Shown: positions 1 to 7,505 of the stretch, one piece after another
Numbering within the stretch: position 1 is the first letter of the stretch
Layout of the letters: the number at the start of each line of letters is the position of its first letter
Source of the DNA: Acidobacteriota bacterium
GTDB taxonomy: Bacteria > Acidobacteriota > Terriglobia > Acidiferrales > UBA7541
DNA length: 11,156 bases
Direction: 5' to 3'
NCBI GenBank assembly: GCA_003133505.1
Contig: PKXT01000360.1
Coordinates: 2,903 to 14,058, forward strand
Program-made: the position numbers and the translations under genes
The notes under the pieces: generated by a model
The model's input: the letters and a program-made list of their open reading frames with translations, nothing else
What the model was told of the DNA's origin: nothing
Database searches by the model: none

Positions 1-65
1 TATCTCCAACCCTTCCTCGCTCTTGTCTTCGGTTGCAACGGACCTTAAAAATCCGCCGCTGAGGT

Positions 66-293
66 TTATGCTGCCGTTGGCCGCAGCCGGCGAATCTCCC
101 ATACGGGGTGTTCCGGTCGCAGATATGCGCTCCCAAGGTGACGCAATTCACGCACTTGCATGGGTGATCCGGGGCGGCAGGTAACTTCGAACGTGTATCC
201 GCATGGCGATACGACTTCGAAAATGCCGTCCTGACCGCGCAAAACCTCCGCGGGATTTTCCACCTTCAGCTGGTCTTTGAATGTTTGAAACAT
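66..293 (-). CDS. Small hypothetical protein, about 75 residues
   Basis: I do not recognise this protein. The frame is open from a TTG at 344, with ATGs at 338 and 335, but I prefer the ATG at 293. That ATG is preceded by GAGGG (298-302) 4 nt upstream, whereas the upstream starts show no ribosome binding site. The product begins MFQTFKDQLKVENPAEV and is mixed and charged. It has two cysteines (in SPCGYTF and VTCRPGS) and no signal peptide or membrane segment. A stretch near residues 20-45 with alternating hydrophobic residues (GIFEVVSPCGYTFEVTC) suggests short beta strands. The gene lies downstream of ligD on the same strand, with about 108 nt between them, so it could be co-transcribed or independent. 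A competing frame from an ATG at 354 is also open but looks less protein-like. It may be a real small conserved gene, but function is unknown. Confidence 0.5.
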   Translation of the reverse strand: MFQTFKDQLKVENPAEVLRGQDGIFEVVSPCGYTFEVTCRPGSPMQVRELRHLGSAYLRPEHPVWEIRRLRPTAA

Positions 294-401
294 GGCGCCC
301 TCGTGCAACAGCGGCTTCCTGAAGTACGGGCACATCATATTCAATTTGTGACATTGGGAAATACGGGGAACTCCGTAATCCTGGAAGGATGATTCCTGGG
401 G

Positions 402-3227
402 CTATGCTTCCTGGGCGGTGAAGCGTTCCACGGCATCTTCCAGTTTTTTCCGGTTATCCCAGAAGTCGCTCCAAAGATCTCCGCGCTTTTTCAAGCGTGC
501 CGGCAAGGTCGCGATGTTCCACGTCTCGGGCGTTAACTTTCCGGAAAGCTCGTCCGCGCTGACCGGCGCCGAGATCGGCGCGGCAGGAAAGGGCCGAATC
601 GAGTAAGGGCAGGCCAGCGGTTTTCCACGAGCGTTCTGCAACGTATCAATCAGAGTCCTTCCTTTCGGACGCTTGCGAATTTCCCTTTCGCGGGTTACCA
701 GTTTCGGCAATTCGCGCTCCACCAGTTGCGCGATCGCTCCTGCAAATTCCCGCACCTGGTTATAGGTGTACCTCGGTTCTAGCGGGACGTAGATATGGAA
801 TCCTGACGCGCCGGAGGTTTTCAGGTAGGTTCGCATACCAATCGATTCCAAACGGCGATGAATCGCGGAGGCCACCTTGAGCACGGCGGCATAGGGCGTG
901 CCATCGGTCGGGTCCAAATCGAAGAAAATATAATCCGGCTGGTCGGGGTGCTCCACGCGGTTCGACCAGGGATTGTGATCAATGCATCCAAGGTTGGTTA
1001 AATACAGGAGCGCCGATGTGTCGTCCGCCATTACGTAAGGCATTTCGCCCTTGCGCTCCTTCGAATAAATTGACGCCGTTTTCAGCCAGGCGGGTCGCGA
1101 CGAGGGTGCTTCCTTTTGAAAAAATGCTTGTCCGTGAATTCCGTTGGGATACCGCCGCAACACCATCGCCCGATCTTTTAGAAAGGGTAGGATATATTGC
1201 GCCATGCGCGCGTAGTAGAGCAGCAAATCCTTCTTGGTGTAGCCGTTTTCCGGAAAATATACCTTGTTTAGATGGGTAAGCTTAATCTCGTTGCCATTCA
1301 CCATTGCGGACAGGCCATCCGCCTGGGTCGCTTCCAGTGTGGCCACGATGTCTTTCGCGTCGTTTCCGGCTCTGTGCTTACTGGGACGCGCACCCGCTAG
1401 ATTGTTTTCATTCCTGCCCTTGCTGGTCCTTGAACCCTTCCCGTTGGAATCTTTAAGAGACCTTGGTTTTGGCGCTGGCAATTCCGGTATTGCCTGCGGC
1501 GTTTCTCCCTCGATTTGGCACTCCCGCGCGCTGATGTCATCACGAAACGCAATAAACACGGGTTGGCGCAGCTTGCTGTCACTCGTCCACATGCCATATT
1601 TCACTCTGGCCACGATTTCCGGTTTTACCCATGTGGATGGCTCGCTTAATTTGGGTTTGTGAGCGAATGGACACTTTATTGTTTCGATCTTGCGCAGCCG
1701 ATCGTATGTAATTGTTAACAACTCGTTCGAAAAACCCGTGCCAACGCTCCCGATATAAATGAGATCTTCTCCCTTATATATGCCCATCAGCAGAGCTCCT
1801 AAATGCGCTCGTGTCTTTCGGGGAGCGGTCCAGCCGCCAATGATGACATCCACTTCCTGAACAATCTTTAGCTTGAGCCAGTTGTGCGTGCGCCCGCTGG
1901 CGTAGGGGCTTTGCGCCTGTTTTGCGAGGATTCCTTCCAGGCCTTGTTTGCGGGCCAGTTCATATAGCTCTTCGCCCTTTTCCATCTGATGATCCGAAAA
2001 TCGAATATTATTAGATGTTTCCAACAGTGCTTCTAGCAGATGTTTGCGTTCTGTCAGAGGGGCCTGTCGCAGATCGTAACCATCACAATATAAAATATCG
2101 AAAATGTAATAAGTGGCCGGCCATGCCCGCTGCACCGTTGTCGGCGGGGTGGTGGAAAGAAACCGGTTTTGCAGGCGCTGAAAATCCGAGCGGCCGCTTT
2201 CATCCAGCGCGACGATCTCGCCGTCAACAATCGCCTCCAACGCCTTCAATTGTTTTGGCAACGCCCGCAGCTCGGGAAATTGATGCGTAATGTCGCGGCC
2301 GGATCGCGAGCGGAACTCCGCGTGTTCGCCCTTGCGTATATAGGCCAGCGCCCGTTCGCCGTCCCACTTGATTTCAAACAGCCAATGGGCATCCGAGAAA
2401 GGACTTTTAGCGAGCGTTGCGAGGGCAACTTTTACATCCGAAGGCATAGGACTAGACTTGGCGCCGGATACTTTTGCGGGATTTGCCTGAGCCAGGGGGG
2501 ATGGCCGAGCTTTAGATGGGCGAGACGCCGTCTCCTTTCTCCCGCCAGAATCAGAGATGGAAGGCGGCGGCTGTGCGGAGCCGGCCCCTGGGGAATTTCG
2601 TTCAGCGTGCTTAAGGAACAGCCATTCGTTTTCGCGCTGGGAATTGCGCATCTTCACCAGGGCGTAGCTGCCTTGTAGCCGTTGGCCGTGCAACCGAAAC
2701 TTTATTTCTCCACGCCGTACTTGATCTCCAGCGCTTAGGTCACCCTCCGCCTCGAACGTGCCCTGATCCCATATTTCCACTTCGCCGGCGCCATAATTCC
2801 CCTGGGGAATCGTCCCCTCAAATCTTGCGTACTCCACGGGATGATCTTCCACATGGATGGCCAGACGCTTTTCCGAAGGATTTAAGGGTGGCCCTTTGGG
2901 TACCGCCCACGATTTCAGCGTTCCTTCAATTTGCAGGCGGAAGTCATAGTGCAGTCGCGTGGCGTCGTGCCGTTGCACCACGAATATGCTCCCCGAAGTC
3001 TTCTCCGGCCTCCCGGACGGCTCGGGAGTTGCTGAAAAGGTTCTTTTTTTGTGGTATTCACGCAGTCCCATCACCTGATTGTACGGGTAACCGAGGGTAG
3101 CGCGATGAATGGGCTGCCCCAAGTTAATCCAGGAACCTTCGTCAAGGTGTTGATTTGGCAATGTTTTAGGCAGTCTGTCGTACAAGATTTTCGCGTCAAA
3201 GCGTAGGGAATTCTCCTTATTCTCCAA
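402..3227 (-). CDS. ligD: Multifunctional NHEJ DNA ligase LigD (phosphoesterase-ligase-polymerase)
   Basis: ATP-dependent DNA ligase D repairs double-strand breaks together with Ku. At 941 residues it is longer than the roughly 840-residue Pseudomonas enzyme, which has the same domain order. The 3'-phosphoesterase domain (about 55-210) keeps H87, H93, D95, R97, H129 and Y133, matching the known metal and catalytic residues of the family. The ligase domain (about 262-575) has the nucleotidyl-transfer motif EIKWDGER with the adenylated lysine K287, and also YYIFDILY (373-380), EGILAK (431-436) and WLKLK (450-454). The primase-like polymerase domain (about 643-925) has FFDLDP, with D770 and D772, a third acidic residue D861, and KTSGASGFHIYVP (803-815). 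Lysine/serine/proline-rich linkers (about 211-262 and 583-640) join the domains. The start is a TTG at 3227 with GAGGG 6 nt upstream. Family members usually begin near LREYHKKR, so the ATG at 3071 (residue 53) is an alternative start. The gene is divergent from ku. Confidence 0.96.
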   Translation of the reverse strand: MENKENSLRFDAKILYDRLPKTLPNQHLDEGSWINLGQPIHRATLGYPYNQVMGLREYHKKRTFSATPEPSGRPEKTSGSIFVVQRHDATRLHYDFRLQIEGTLKSWAVPKGPPLNPSEKRLAIHVEDHPVEYARFEGTIPQGNYGAGEVEIWDQGTFEAEGDLSAGDQVRRGEIKFRLHGQRLQGSYALVKMRNSQRENEWLFLKHAERNSPGAGSAQPPPSISDSGGRKETASRPSKARPSPLAQANPAKVSGAKSSPMPSDVKVALATLAKSPFSDAHWLFEIKWDGERALAYIRKGEHAEFRSRSGRDITHQFPELRALPKQLKALEAIVDGEIVALDESGRSDFQRLQNRFLSTTPPTTVQRAWPATYYIFDILYCDGYDLRQAPLTERKHLLEALLETSNNIRFSDHQMEKGEELYELARKQGLEGILAKQAQSPYASGRTHNWLKLKIVQEVDVIIGGWTAPRKTRAHLGALLMGIYKGEDLIYIGSVGTGFSNELLTITYDRLRKIETIKCPFAHKPKLSEPSTWVKPEIVARVKYGMWTSDSKLRQPVFIAFRDDISARECQIEGETPQAIPELPAPKPRSLKDSNGKGSRTSKGRNENNLAGARPSKHRAGNDAKDIVATLEATQADGLSAMVNGNEIKLTHLNKVYFPENGYTKKDLLLYYARMAQYILPFLKDRAMVLRRYPNGIHGQAFFQKEAPSSRPAWLKTASIYSKERKGEMPYVMADDTSALLYLTNLGCIDHNPWSNRVEHPDQPDYIFFDLDPTDGTPYAAVLKVASAIHRRLESIGMRTYLKTSGASGFHIYVPLEPRYTYNQVREFAGAIAQLVERELPKLVTREREIRKRPKGRTLIDTLQNARGKPLACPYSIRPFPAAPISAPVSADELSGKLTPETWNIATLPARLKKRGDLWSDFWDNRKKLEDAVERFTAQEA

Positions 3228-3233
3228 AGTTTA

Positions 3234-3238
3234 CCCTC
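3234..3238 (-). promoter_or_regulatory. Ribosome binding site deciding the ligD TTG start
   Basis: GAGGG on the minus strand sits 6 nt before the TTG at 3227. The internal ATG at 3071 has only an AGGTG touching the start codon, too close to act as a normal site. This favours the long form of LigD, though the first 52 residues match nothing I recognise. Confidence 0.5.
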
Positions 3239-3241
3239 GGT

Positions 3242-3247
3242 TATATT
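3242..3247 (+). promoter_or_regulatory. -10-like TATATT just upstream of ku
   Basis: TATATT ends 7 nt before the ku ATG at 3255, so transcription from it would begin at or next to the start codon. There is no Shine-Dalgarno sequence before ku, which would fit a leaderless mRNA. No convincing -35 box is found 16-18 nt upstream. The reverse complement gives TATAAC (3245-3240), which might serve ligD in the other direction. This is a weak call from consensus only. Confidence 0.3.
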
Positions 3248-3254
3248 CGAACCC

Positions 3255-4091
3255 ATGGCCTCCAGTGTTTGGAAAGGGATGTTAACGTTCGGACTGGTAT
3301 CAATTCCCATTCGTTTGTACGTGGCGGATCGTACGAAACGCACGTATCTTCATCAGCTTCACAAGGAATGTCACACCCGGCTAAAGCAGCCGCTGTTTTG
3401 TCCCACTTGCGATCGCTTTGTTGACCGCAATGAGGTGATCAAGGGCTACGAATACGAAACGGGTCAATACGTGCTGGTGGAAGGCGACGAAATAAAGAAA
3501 ATCACCCCCGCTTCCGGACGCACCATGGAAATCCTGGCTTTCGTAAAAGCCGATGATGTAGATCCGATCTATTTCGACTCATCATTCTTGTCCGTTCCGG
3601 AAGCCGAGGGGAAGAAAGGCTATCGGCTGCTGTGTAAGGCGCTGCAAGAAAAGCATGTGATGGGCGTCGCAAAGCTGACTATGCACCAGCGCGAATACAC
3701 GGTCTTCGTGCGGCCGCGCGATCACGGCCTGACCCTCCACACAATGTATTACGCAAATGAGATTTCCACCGTGCAAGGATATGGCCAGGAAAGCGACACT
3801 AAACTCAATCCTCAGGAAGTAAAACTAGCCGAGCAACTGGTGCAAACTCTCACTGCGAAATTCGAGCCTCGGAAATATCACGATGAGTTCCAGGAGCGCC
3901 TGAAGGCTTTGTTGGATGCCAAGGCCAAAGGCAAGACCATCGCGACTCCGGCAGAGGTTGCGCGTGCTCCGGTCATCGACATAATGCAAGCGTTGAAGAA
4001 AAGCCTGGCTGTGGCCAGCGCGCCCCGAAAGGGTCCGGCCTTGGTTCCTATGTCATTGTCTGCCAAACGCCAACGCAGAAAGGCTGGCTAG
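3255..4091 (+). CDS. ku: Bacterial Ku, DNA end-binding protein of NHEJ
   Basis: Ku forms a homodimeric ring that threads onto broken DNA ends and recruits LigD. The 278-residue length is typical of bacterial Ku. The family's N-terminal signature is clear (MASSVWKGMLTFGLVSIPI, then LHQLHKECHTRLKQ), and this fixes the start. C39, C49 and C52 (FCPTC) with nearby histidines could form a small metal site. The Ku core fills about residues 1-250, including the GYEYETGQYVLVEGDEI segment (64-80) and FVRPRDHGLTLHTMYYA (151-167). The last 25 or so residues are basic (KRQRRKAG at the end), like the extended C-termini that help bacterial Ku bind DNA. No Shine-Dalgarno is visible upstream. The gene is divergent from ligD with 27 bp between starts, the usual partnership, and converges with the lipoprotein gene. 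Confidence 0.96.
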   Translation: MASSVWKGMLTFGLVSIPIRLYVADRTKRTYLHQLHKECHTRLKQPLFCPTCDRFVDRNEVIKGYEYETGQYVLVEGDEIKKITPASGRTMEILAFVKADDVDPIYFDSSFLSVPEAEGKKGYRLLCKALQEKHVMGVAKLTMHQREYTVFVRPRDHGLTLHTMYYANEISTVQGYGQESDTKLNPQEVKLAEQLVQTLTAKFEPRKYHDEFQERLKALLDAKAKGKTIATPAEVARAPVIDIMQALKKSLAVASAPRKGPALVPMSLSAKRQRRKAG

Positions 4092-4131
4092 AGCGAGCAG
4101 GTCGGTGGCGGAGTTGCCCGATCCCTGCGCT
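4092..4131. terminator. Imperfect hairpin between convergent ku and lipoprotein genes
   Basis: The 38-nt gap between the two stop codons can fold into one imperfect hairpin. AGCG (4092-4095) pairs with CGCT (4128-4131), CAGG (4098-4101) with CCTG (4124-4127), and TCGG (4102-4105) with CCGA (4118-4121). Small bulges interrupt the stem and the loop is 12 nt. There is no T-run on either side, so it is not a classical intrinsic terminator. It fills almost the whole gap and could slow or end transcription from both sides. Confidence 0.35.
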
Positions 4132-4756
4132 ATGGCTGGGGCTGGTTCGTTGCGGAGTATTCATCCAGGTACCGTTGGAGGCTCGAGCTGATTTCCCCGA
4201 CAGCTTGGTGAACGTTCCGGTTTAATGCGGCCACCACTGAGGGGACATCGTCATGGGCTACAGGCTCGTCATGCGTGTAGTAGTGGGTCCACACCGTTGC
4301 ACCGGTCTTGACATCGCGAAGGTCCATATTCAGCGTGACGCGAGCGCTCAACGTGCCGCCGGAGACTTCCTTGAAATCGTAGAGGCTTCCCCGGAGAATA
4401 AAGTTTCCGCGGGAACTGCCGCTGAGCTCTTCCACTGTCCGGTAGTGACCTGACTCTCGCAACGTCCTCACGATTACATCCTGAATCATCTGTGTTGGCG
4501 CCTGGGCCCACCGCTGGTGTTCGTAGGCGCCCATGGCCTCACTGCTGGTGGCATAGATTAGCCTGTCGTCCTGATAGAGCGGCGATCCCCGCAGCGGGGC
4601 CACTACAAGCGTAAGAGGCAGCGTGGCGGCAGTTGCCGGGGCGGGAGGAGAATTAGGCGCGGATATCTGGTAATACTTCATAGACGGTACCGCGCCGCAG
4701 CCACACAGACTGCCTATCGCGCAAGCCAGTACGAAACTCGCGGTCTTTTTTTTCAT
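4130..4756 (-). CDS. ABC-type transport auxiliary lipoprotein (PqiC-like)
   Basis: This 208-residue protein is the predicted lipoprotein partner of the MCE transporter encoded upstream in the operon. The signal peptide is MKKK followed by a hydrophobic stretch, ending in the lipobox LCGC with C20 as the lipidated cysteine. The start of the mature part (MKYYQISAP, 26-34) and the later LTLVVAPLRGSPLYQDDRLIYATS (48-71) follow the pattern of the PqiC/ABC_trans_aux family. In that family an early YYxL/I segment and a conserved tyrosine-rich LIY motif occur. In the known Pqi system this lipoprotein sits in the outer membrane and meets the MCE tube. The ATG has GGAGA (4764-4768) 7 nt upstream. The gene follows the MCE gene by 72 nt, the loosest spacing in the operon. 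Family assignment is from motif and context. Confidence 0.8.
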   Translation of the reverse strand: MKKKTASFVLACAIGSLCGCGAVPSMKYYQISAPNSPPAPATAATLPLTLVVAPLRGSPLYQDDRLIYATSSEAMGAYEHQRWAQAPTQMIQDVIVRTLRESGHYRTVEELSGSSRGNFILRGSLYDFKEVSGGTLSARVTLNMDLRDVKTGATVWTHYYTHDEPVAHDDVPSVVAALNRNVHQAVGEISSSLQRYLDEYSATNQPQP

Positions 4757-4828
4757 GTCAACATCTCCGATGCGAAGCTCCCTGGGATTTCCGCCTTTCC
4801 GCTCCCCAATGCTTATATTTGGTTCGCT

Positions 4829-5797
4829 TCACTTGGATTCACCCGGCTTATGCTCCTTGGGGGCGCTTGAACGGATGAGAAGATAAGGCCGGGATTTAAT
4901 TTTCTCGGTAAATTCCTTCATGTTATCGGTTATCTGGCGAAGGTTTTCGAGCAAGGCGTCTATGTTGTCGGAATTAACGTCCAGCGTCTGGTTGAGTTGC
5001 GTCGTGAGTTGAGTCATCCCCGCCAGGGATTTACGAAGCTCCAGTACTGACGCGCGAACGTCCGGACGGTTTTCCCTGACCACCGCATCAATATGATTGA
5101 GCGCTTGGTTGGCCTGATTGATGGTTCGCTGCACGTTGTCCAGCACAGGCTGCAATTGGTTGGTGGCATTATTAATATGTTGGAGGGTCGATCTGACAAC
5201 CGGCTGGTCCTCTTCCAGCATTTCGCGGGCGTTTGAAATGGTTGCCGAGATATTTGCGCGGTTCTGGTCGTTCAGCAAATCGTTAAAGCGATCCACTGTT
5301 TCCTTCAACGCTATGGCGCGCTCATTTAGCGTCTTCAACAGCGCTTCCGCCTGCGGCGCTAGGTCGTTGATGCGCTCGGTAATCGAATTAAAGTCCACAT
5401 ACGGCTCGGAGGGCAGCCATCCTCCATTACTCGCGTCGGCTCCCTGCGGACTGCCGGGAAATATTTCCATGTCGTTATCGCTTAGGGGAGTCATGCTCAT
5501 AATCTTCACATAGCTGTCTGCCTTCACCGGGACGCCGGGCTTGACGTTGAAGGTTACCTCAATACGCGCGGGATTTTCAGGATCGATTTTCAGGGTCTCC
5601 ACACGTCCGATCTTCGGGCCACCGGAATAGCGCACAATGGTTCCCGGCGCAATGCCGCCGGCAAACGAGAAATAGGTGTGATATGTATTGCCTCGGGCGC
5701 CGAAAACGCCGCTCAGCGCGAACACCACAAATAACAATAAGGCCCCGGCAACCAGCACAAAAACTCCCACCATGGTCTGCTCGCGTCTTGCTCCCAT
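4829..5797 (-). CDS. mlaD: MlaD-family MCE protein with long helical tail
   Basis: This is the substrate-binding MCE component of an Mla-type lipid ABC transporter, anchored in the inner membrane and facing the periplasm. Residue numbers follow the frame from the GTG at 5800. A transmembrane segment lies at about 10-33 (VGVFVLVAGALLLFVVFALS). It is followed by one MCE domain (about 38-116) with the usual FAGGIAPGTIVRYSGGPKIG pattern. From about 137 to 303 comes a long Asn/Gln/Leu-rich helical region, then a short basic tail. The total of 322-323 residues far exceeds E. coli MlaD (about 180), which lacks such a tail. The frame can start at a GTG at 5800 or the next codon, an ATG at 5797. I prefer the ATG because the GAGG at 5804-5807 is 6 nt from it but only 3 nt from the GTG. 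It overlaps the mlaF stop as TGATG, indicating translational coupling. Confidence 0.9.
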   Translation of the reverse strand: MGARREQTMVGVFVLVAGALLLFVVFALSGVFGARGNTYHTYFSFAGGIAPGTIVRYSGGPKIGRVETLKIDPENPARIEVTFNVKPGVPVKADSYVKIMSMTPLSDNDMEIFPGSPQGADASNGGWLPSEPYVDFNSITERINDLAPQAEALLKTLNERAIALKETVDRFNDLLNDQNRANISATISNAREMLEEDQPVVRSTLQHINNATNQLQPVLDNVQRTINQANQALNHIDAVVRENRPDVRASVLELRKSLAGMTQLTTQLNQTLDVNSDNIDALLENLRQITDNMKEFTEKIKSRPYLLIRSSAPKEHKPGESK

Positions 5798-6681
5798 CAC
5801 GCCCCTCTCTTGTCTTCCACTGTGCCCTCAGTATTGCTGGTGCCTTCGGTTAGCATCTGAAGATAGTCCATTTCCCCCGCAACTTCCGGTTCGGCTACGC
5901 GGTCCAGGAATTGCCGCACCCGTGGTTGAGTGCAATCTCGCATGTTTTCCGGAGTGCCGGCAGCCACTACGTAGCCCTTATCGATTAATATCATGCGATC
6001 AGCGATCAGGAACGCGCTGGCCAGTTCATGGGTCACCACGATGATGGTCATATGAAACGCTTTCTTCAGTTGCAAAATCAGGTTATCAATTCCCGCCGCA
6101 ATAATGGGATCCAGGCCCGCTGATGGTTCATCAAAAAAAAGGATGGCCGGGTCCATGGCCAGCGCGCGGGCCACCGCCGCGCGCTTTTTCATTCCGCCGC
6201 TCAGTTGAGAAGGCATATAGCTCTCATAGCCCAGCAGCCCGACATGCTCCAGCTTCAGGCGCACCATGATTTCAATTGTGGATTCTTCCAGTTTGGTGTG
6301 CTCGCGCAAGGGTAAAGCCACATTCTCGCCGACGGTCATTGAGCCAAACAAGGCGCCGCCTTGAAACGACATCCCCATCTTCTTGCGAATTTCCTTGAGG
6401 TCGGGCGCGGAGATCACCGCGAGGTTTTTGCCCGCAATCCAGATTTCCCCCCCGCTGGGTTTTTCCAGGCCCACCATAGTCCTCAGCAGTGTGCTCTTGC
6501 CAGAACCGGAGCCGCCCAGAATCACAACAGTTTCGCCGCTGTGCGCTTCCAGATTAATACCGTGAAGAATCTCTCGCTGGGCATAACGGACGTGTAGATT
6601 TCGCACCGATATCAAAACGTCGGCGGCCTTGGTGTCCGCGCCATTCTTCTCGCCGCTTAATTTTTCCATGGCCACAGTCAC
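5797..6681 (-). CDS. mlaF: MlaF-type ABC transporter ATPase
   Basis: The cytoplasmic ATPase powers the MlaE/MlaD lipid transporter. The 294-residue protein has a full set of ATPase motifs: Walker A GGSGSGKST (56-64), Q-loop Q107 in SFQGGALF, signature LSGGMKKR (160-167), Walker B LFFDEP with E185, and the switch histidine H218 in VVTHEL. The SGGM form of the signature and the FQGGALF segment are typical of the MlaF/Mkl branch. There are about 20 extra residues at each end beyond the ATPase core. Two starts are possible, the GTG at 6681 and the ATG at 6669. Neither has a strong ribosome binding site. The gene follows mlaE by 5 nt and its stop overlaps the mlaD start, so all are surely translated from one transcript. 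Confidence 0.95.
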   Translation of the reverse strand: MTVAMEKLSGEKNGADTKAADVLISVRNLHVRYAQREILHGINLEAHSGETVVILGGSGSGKSTLLRTMVGLEKPSGGEIWIAGKNLAVISAPDLKEIRKKMGMSFQGGALFGSMTVGENVALPLREHTKLEESTIEIMVRLKLEHVGLLGYESYMPSQLSGGMKKRAAVARALAMDPAILFFDEPSAGLDPIIAAGIDNLILQLKKAFHMTIIVVTHELASAFLIADRMILIDKGYVVAAGTPENMRDCTQPRVRQFLDRVAEPEVAGEMDYLQMLTEGTSNTEGTVEDKRGA

Positions 6682-6686
6682 GAAAT

Positions 6687-7484
6687 CTATCCGTTTCCAA
6701 GAAAGAAAAACAAAGCCGTAAATACCAGATCAACCATCACCACCAGAAAAATGGATATCACCACCGCTCGCGTGGTGGAGCGGCCCACTTCCTCCGGACC
6801 CGCGCCGGTAGCTAGCCCTTCATAACAACCAACCGCGGTTATGGTAATGCCGAACATGACACTTTTGATCAAGCCGGTGGTGATGTCCCGCAAGTATAGG
6901 GCGTCCAGTGAAGCTTGAAGATACCGTCCCCACGTAAAGTTTGCGGCCGATACGCCAAACAGCGCGCCGCCCAAAATTCCCATGGCGTTGGCCCAGATGG
7001 TCAGGCACGGCAACATCACGATCATGGCCAGGAACTTCGGTGTCACGAGAAAATCTACAGGGTCTATGGCCATCGTTTCGAGCGCGTCAATTTCCTCTGT
7101 TACGCGCATCGTTCCAATCTCGGCGGCAAAGGCTGATCCCGACCGTCCAATCACCAGGATGGCGGTAATTAGCGGGCCCAATTCCCGGGTCATGGAGAGC
7201 GCCACCGCCCCCGCGACGTAATTTAATGCGCCAAACTTACGCAGTTCATAAGCGCTTTGGAGAGCGAGGATCAACCCGATAAAAAATGTGATCAGCGAGA
7301 GGATGGGCAAAGCTCCCACACCCACCTGCATGGCCTGGGAAATCGCGCTTCGAAAGCGGATTGGACGCCCGCGAAACGGTCCCACAAAGGTGAAGTACGC
7401 CGCGCGCCAGCCCAGCGCCGCCAACTCGCCGATATAAGCCAGTCCGCTGGTAACCTCGTCGCCGATTTGTGCGGCTATTTCCAC
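6687..7484 (-). CDS. mlaE: MlaE-family permease of lipid ABC transporter
   Basis: This is the inner-membrane permease subunit that works with the MlaF ATPase and the MCE protein. At 265 residues it is close to E. coli MlaE (about 260). After an amphipathic N-terminal part it has several membrane helices, seen around 55-78, 100-123, 150-180, 205-222 and 240-262. The family's hallmark coupling segment is clear: RELGPLITAILVIGRSGSAF (100-119), then GTMRVTEEIDALETMAIDP (124-142). The annotated start is a GTG at 7484 without an obvious ribosome binding site. No ATG, GTG or TTG lies close upstream in frame, so this may be reached by coupling from the STAS gene, whose stop is 21 nt before it. Confidence 0.95.
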   Translation of the reverse strand: MEIAAQIGDEVTSGLAYIGELAALGWRAAYFTFVGPFRGRPIRFRSAISQAMQVGVGALPILSLITFFIGLILALQSAYELRKFGALNYVAGAVALSMTRELGPLITAILVIGRSGSAFAAEIGTMRVTEEIDALETMAIDPVDFLVTPKFLAMIVMLPCLTIWANAMGILGGALFGVSAANFTWGRYLQASLDALYLRDITTGLIKSVMFGITITAVGCYEGLATGAGPEEVGRSTTRAVVISIFLVVMVDLVFTALFFFLGNG

Positions 7485-7505
7485 AATGATTGACGGGCCA
7501 GTGGT

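Noticed and set aside
363..376. Small hairpin ACGG/CCGT downstream of ligD as a terminator
   Set aside because: Only 4 bp of stem and no T-run, so too weak to call.
1264..1662. Plus-strand open frame of 132 codons inside ligD
   Set aside because: It lies wholly within the well-supported ligD frame, has no recognisable motif, and reads as antisense shadow.
2169..2678. Plus-strand open frame of 169 codons inside ligD
   Set aside because: Antisense to the ligase domain and linker of LigD. No domain or start signal supports it.
3071..3343. Minus-strand frame of 90 codons spanning the ku start and the ku/ligD gap
   Set aside because: It overlaps the strongly conserved ku N-terminus in antisense and has no family likeness.
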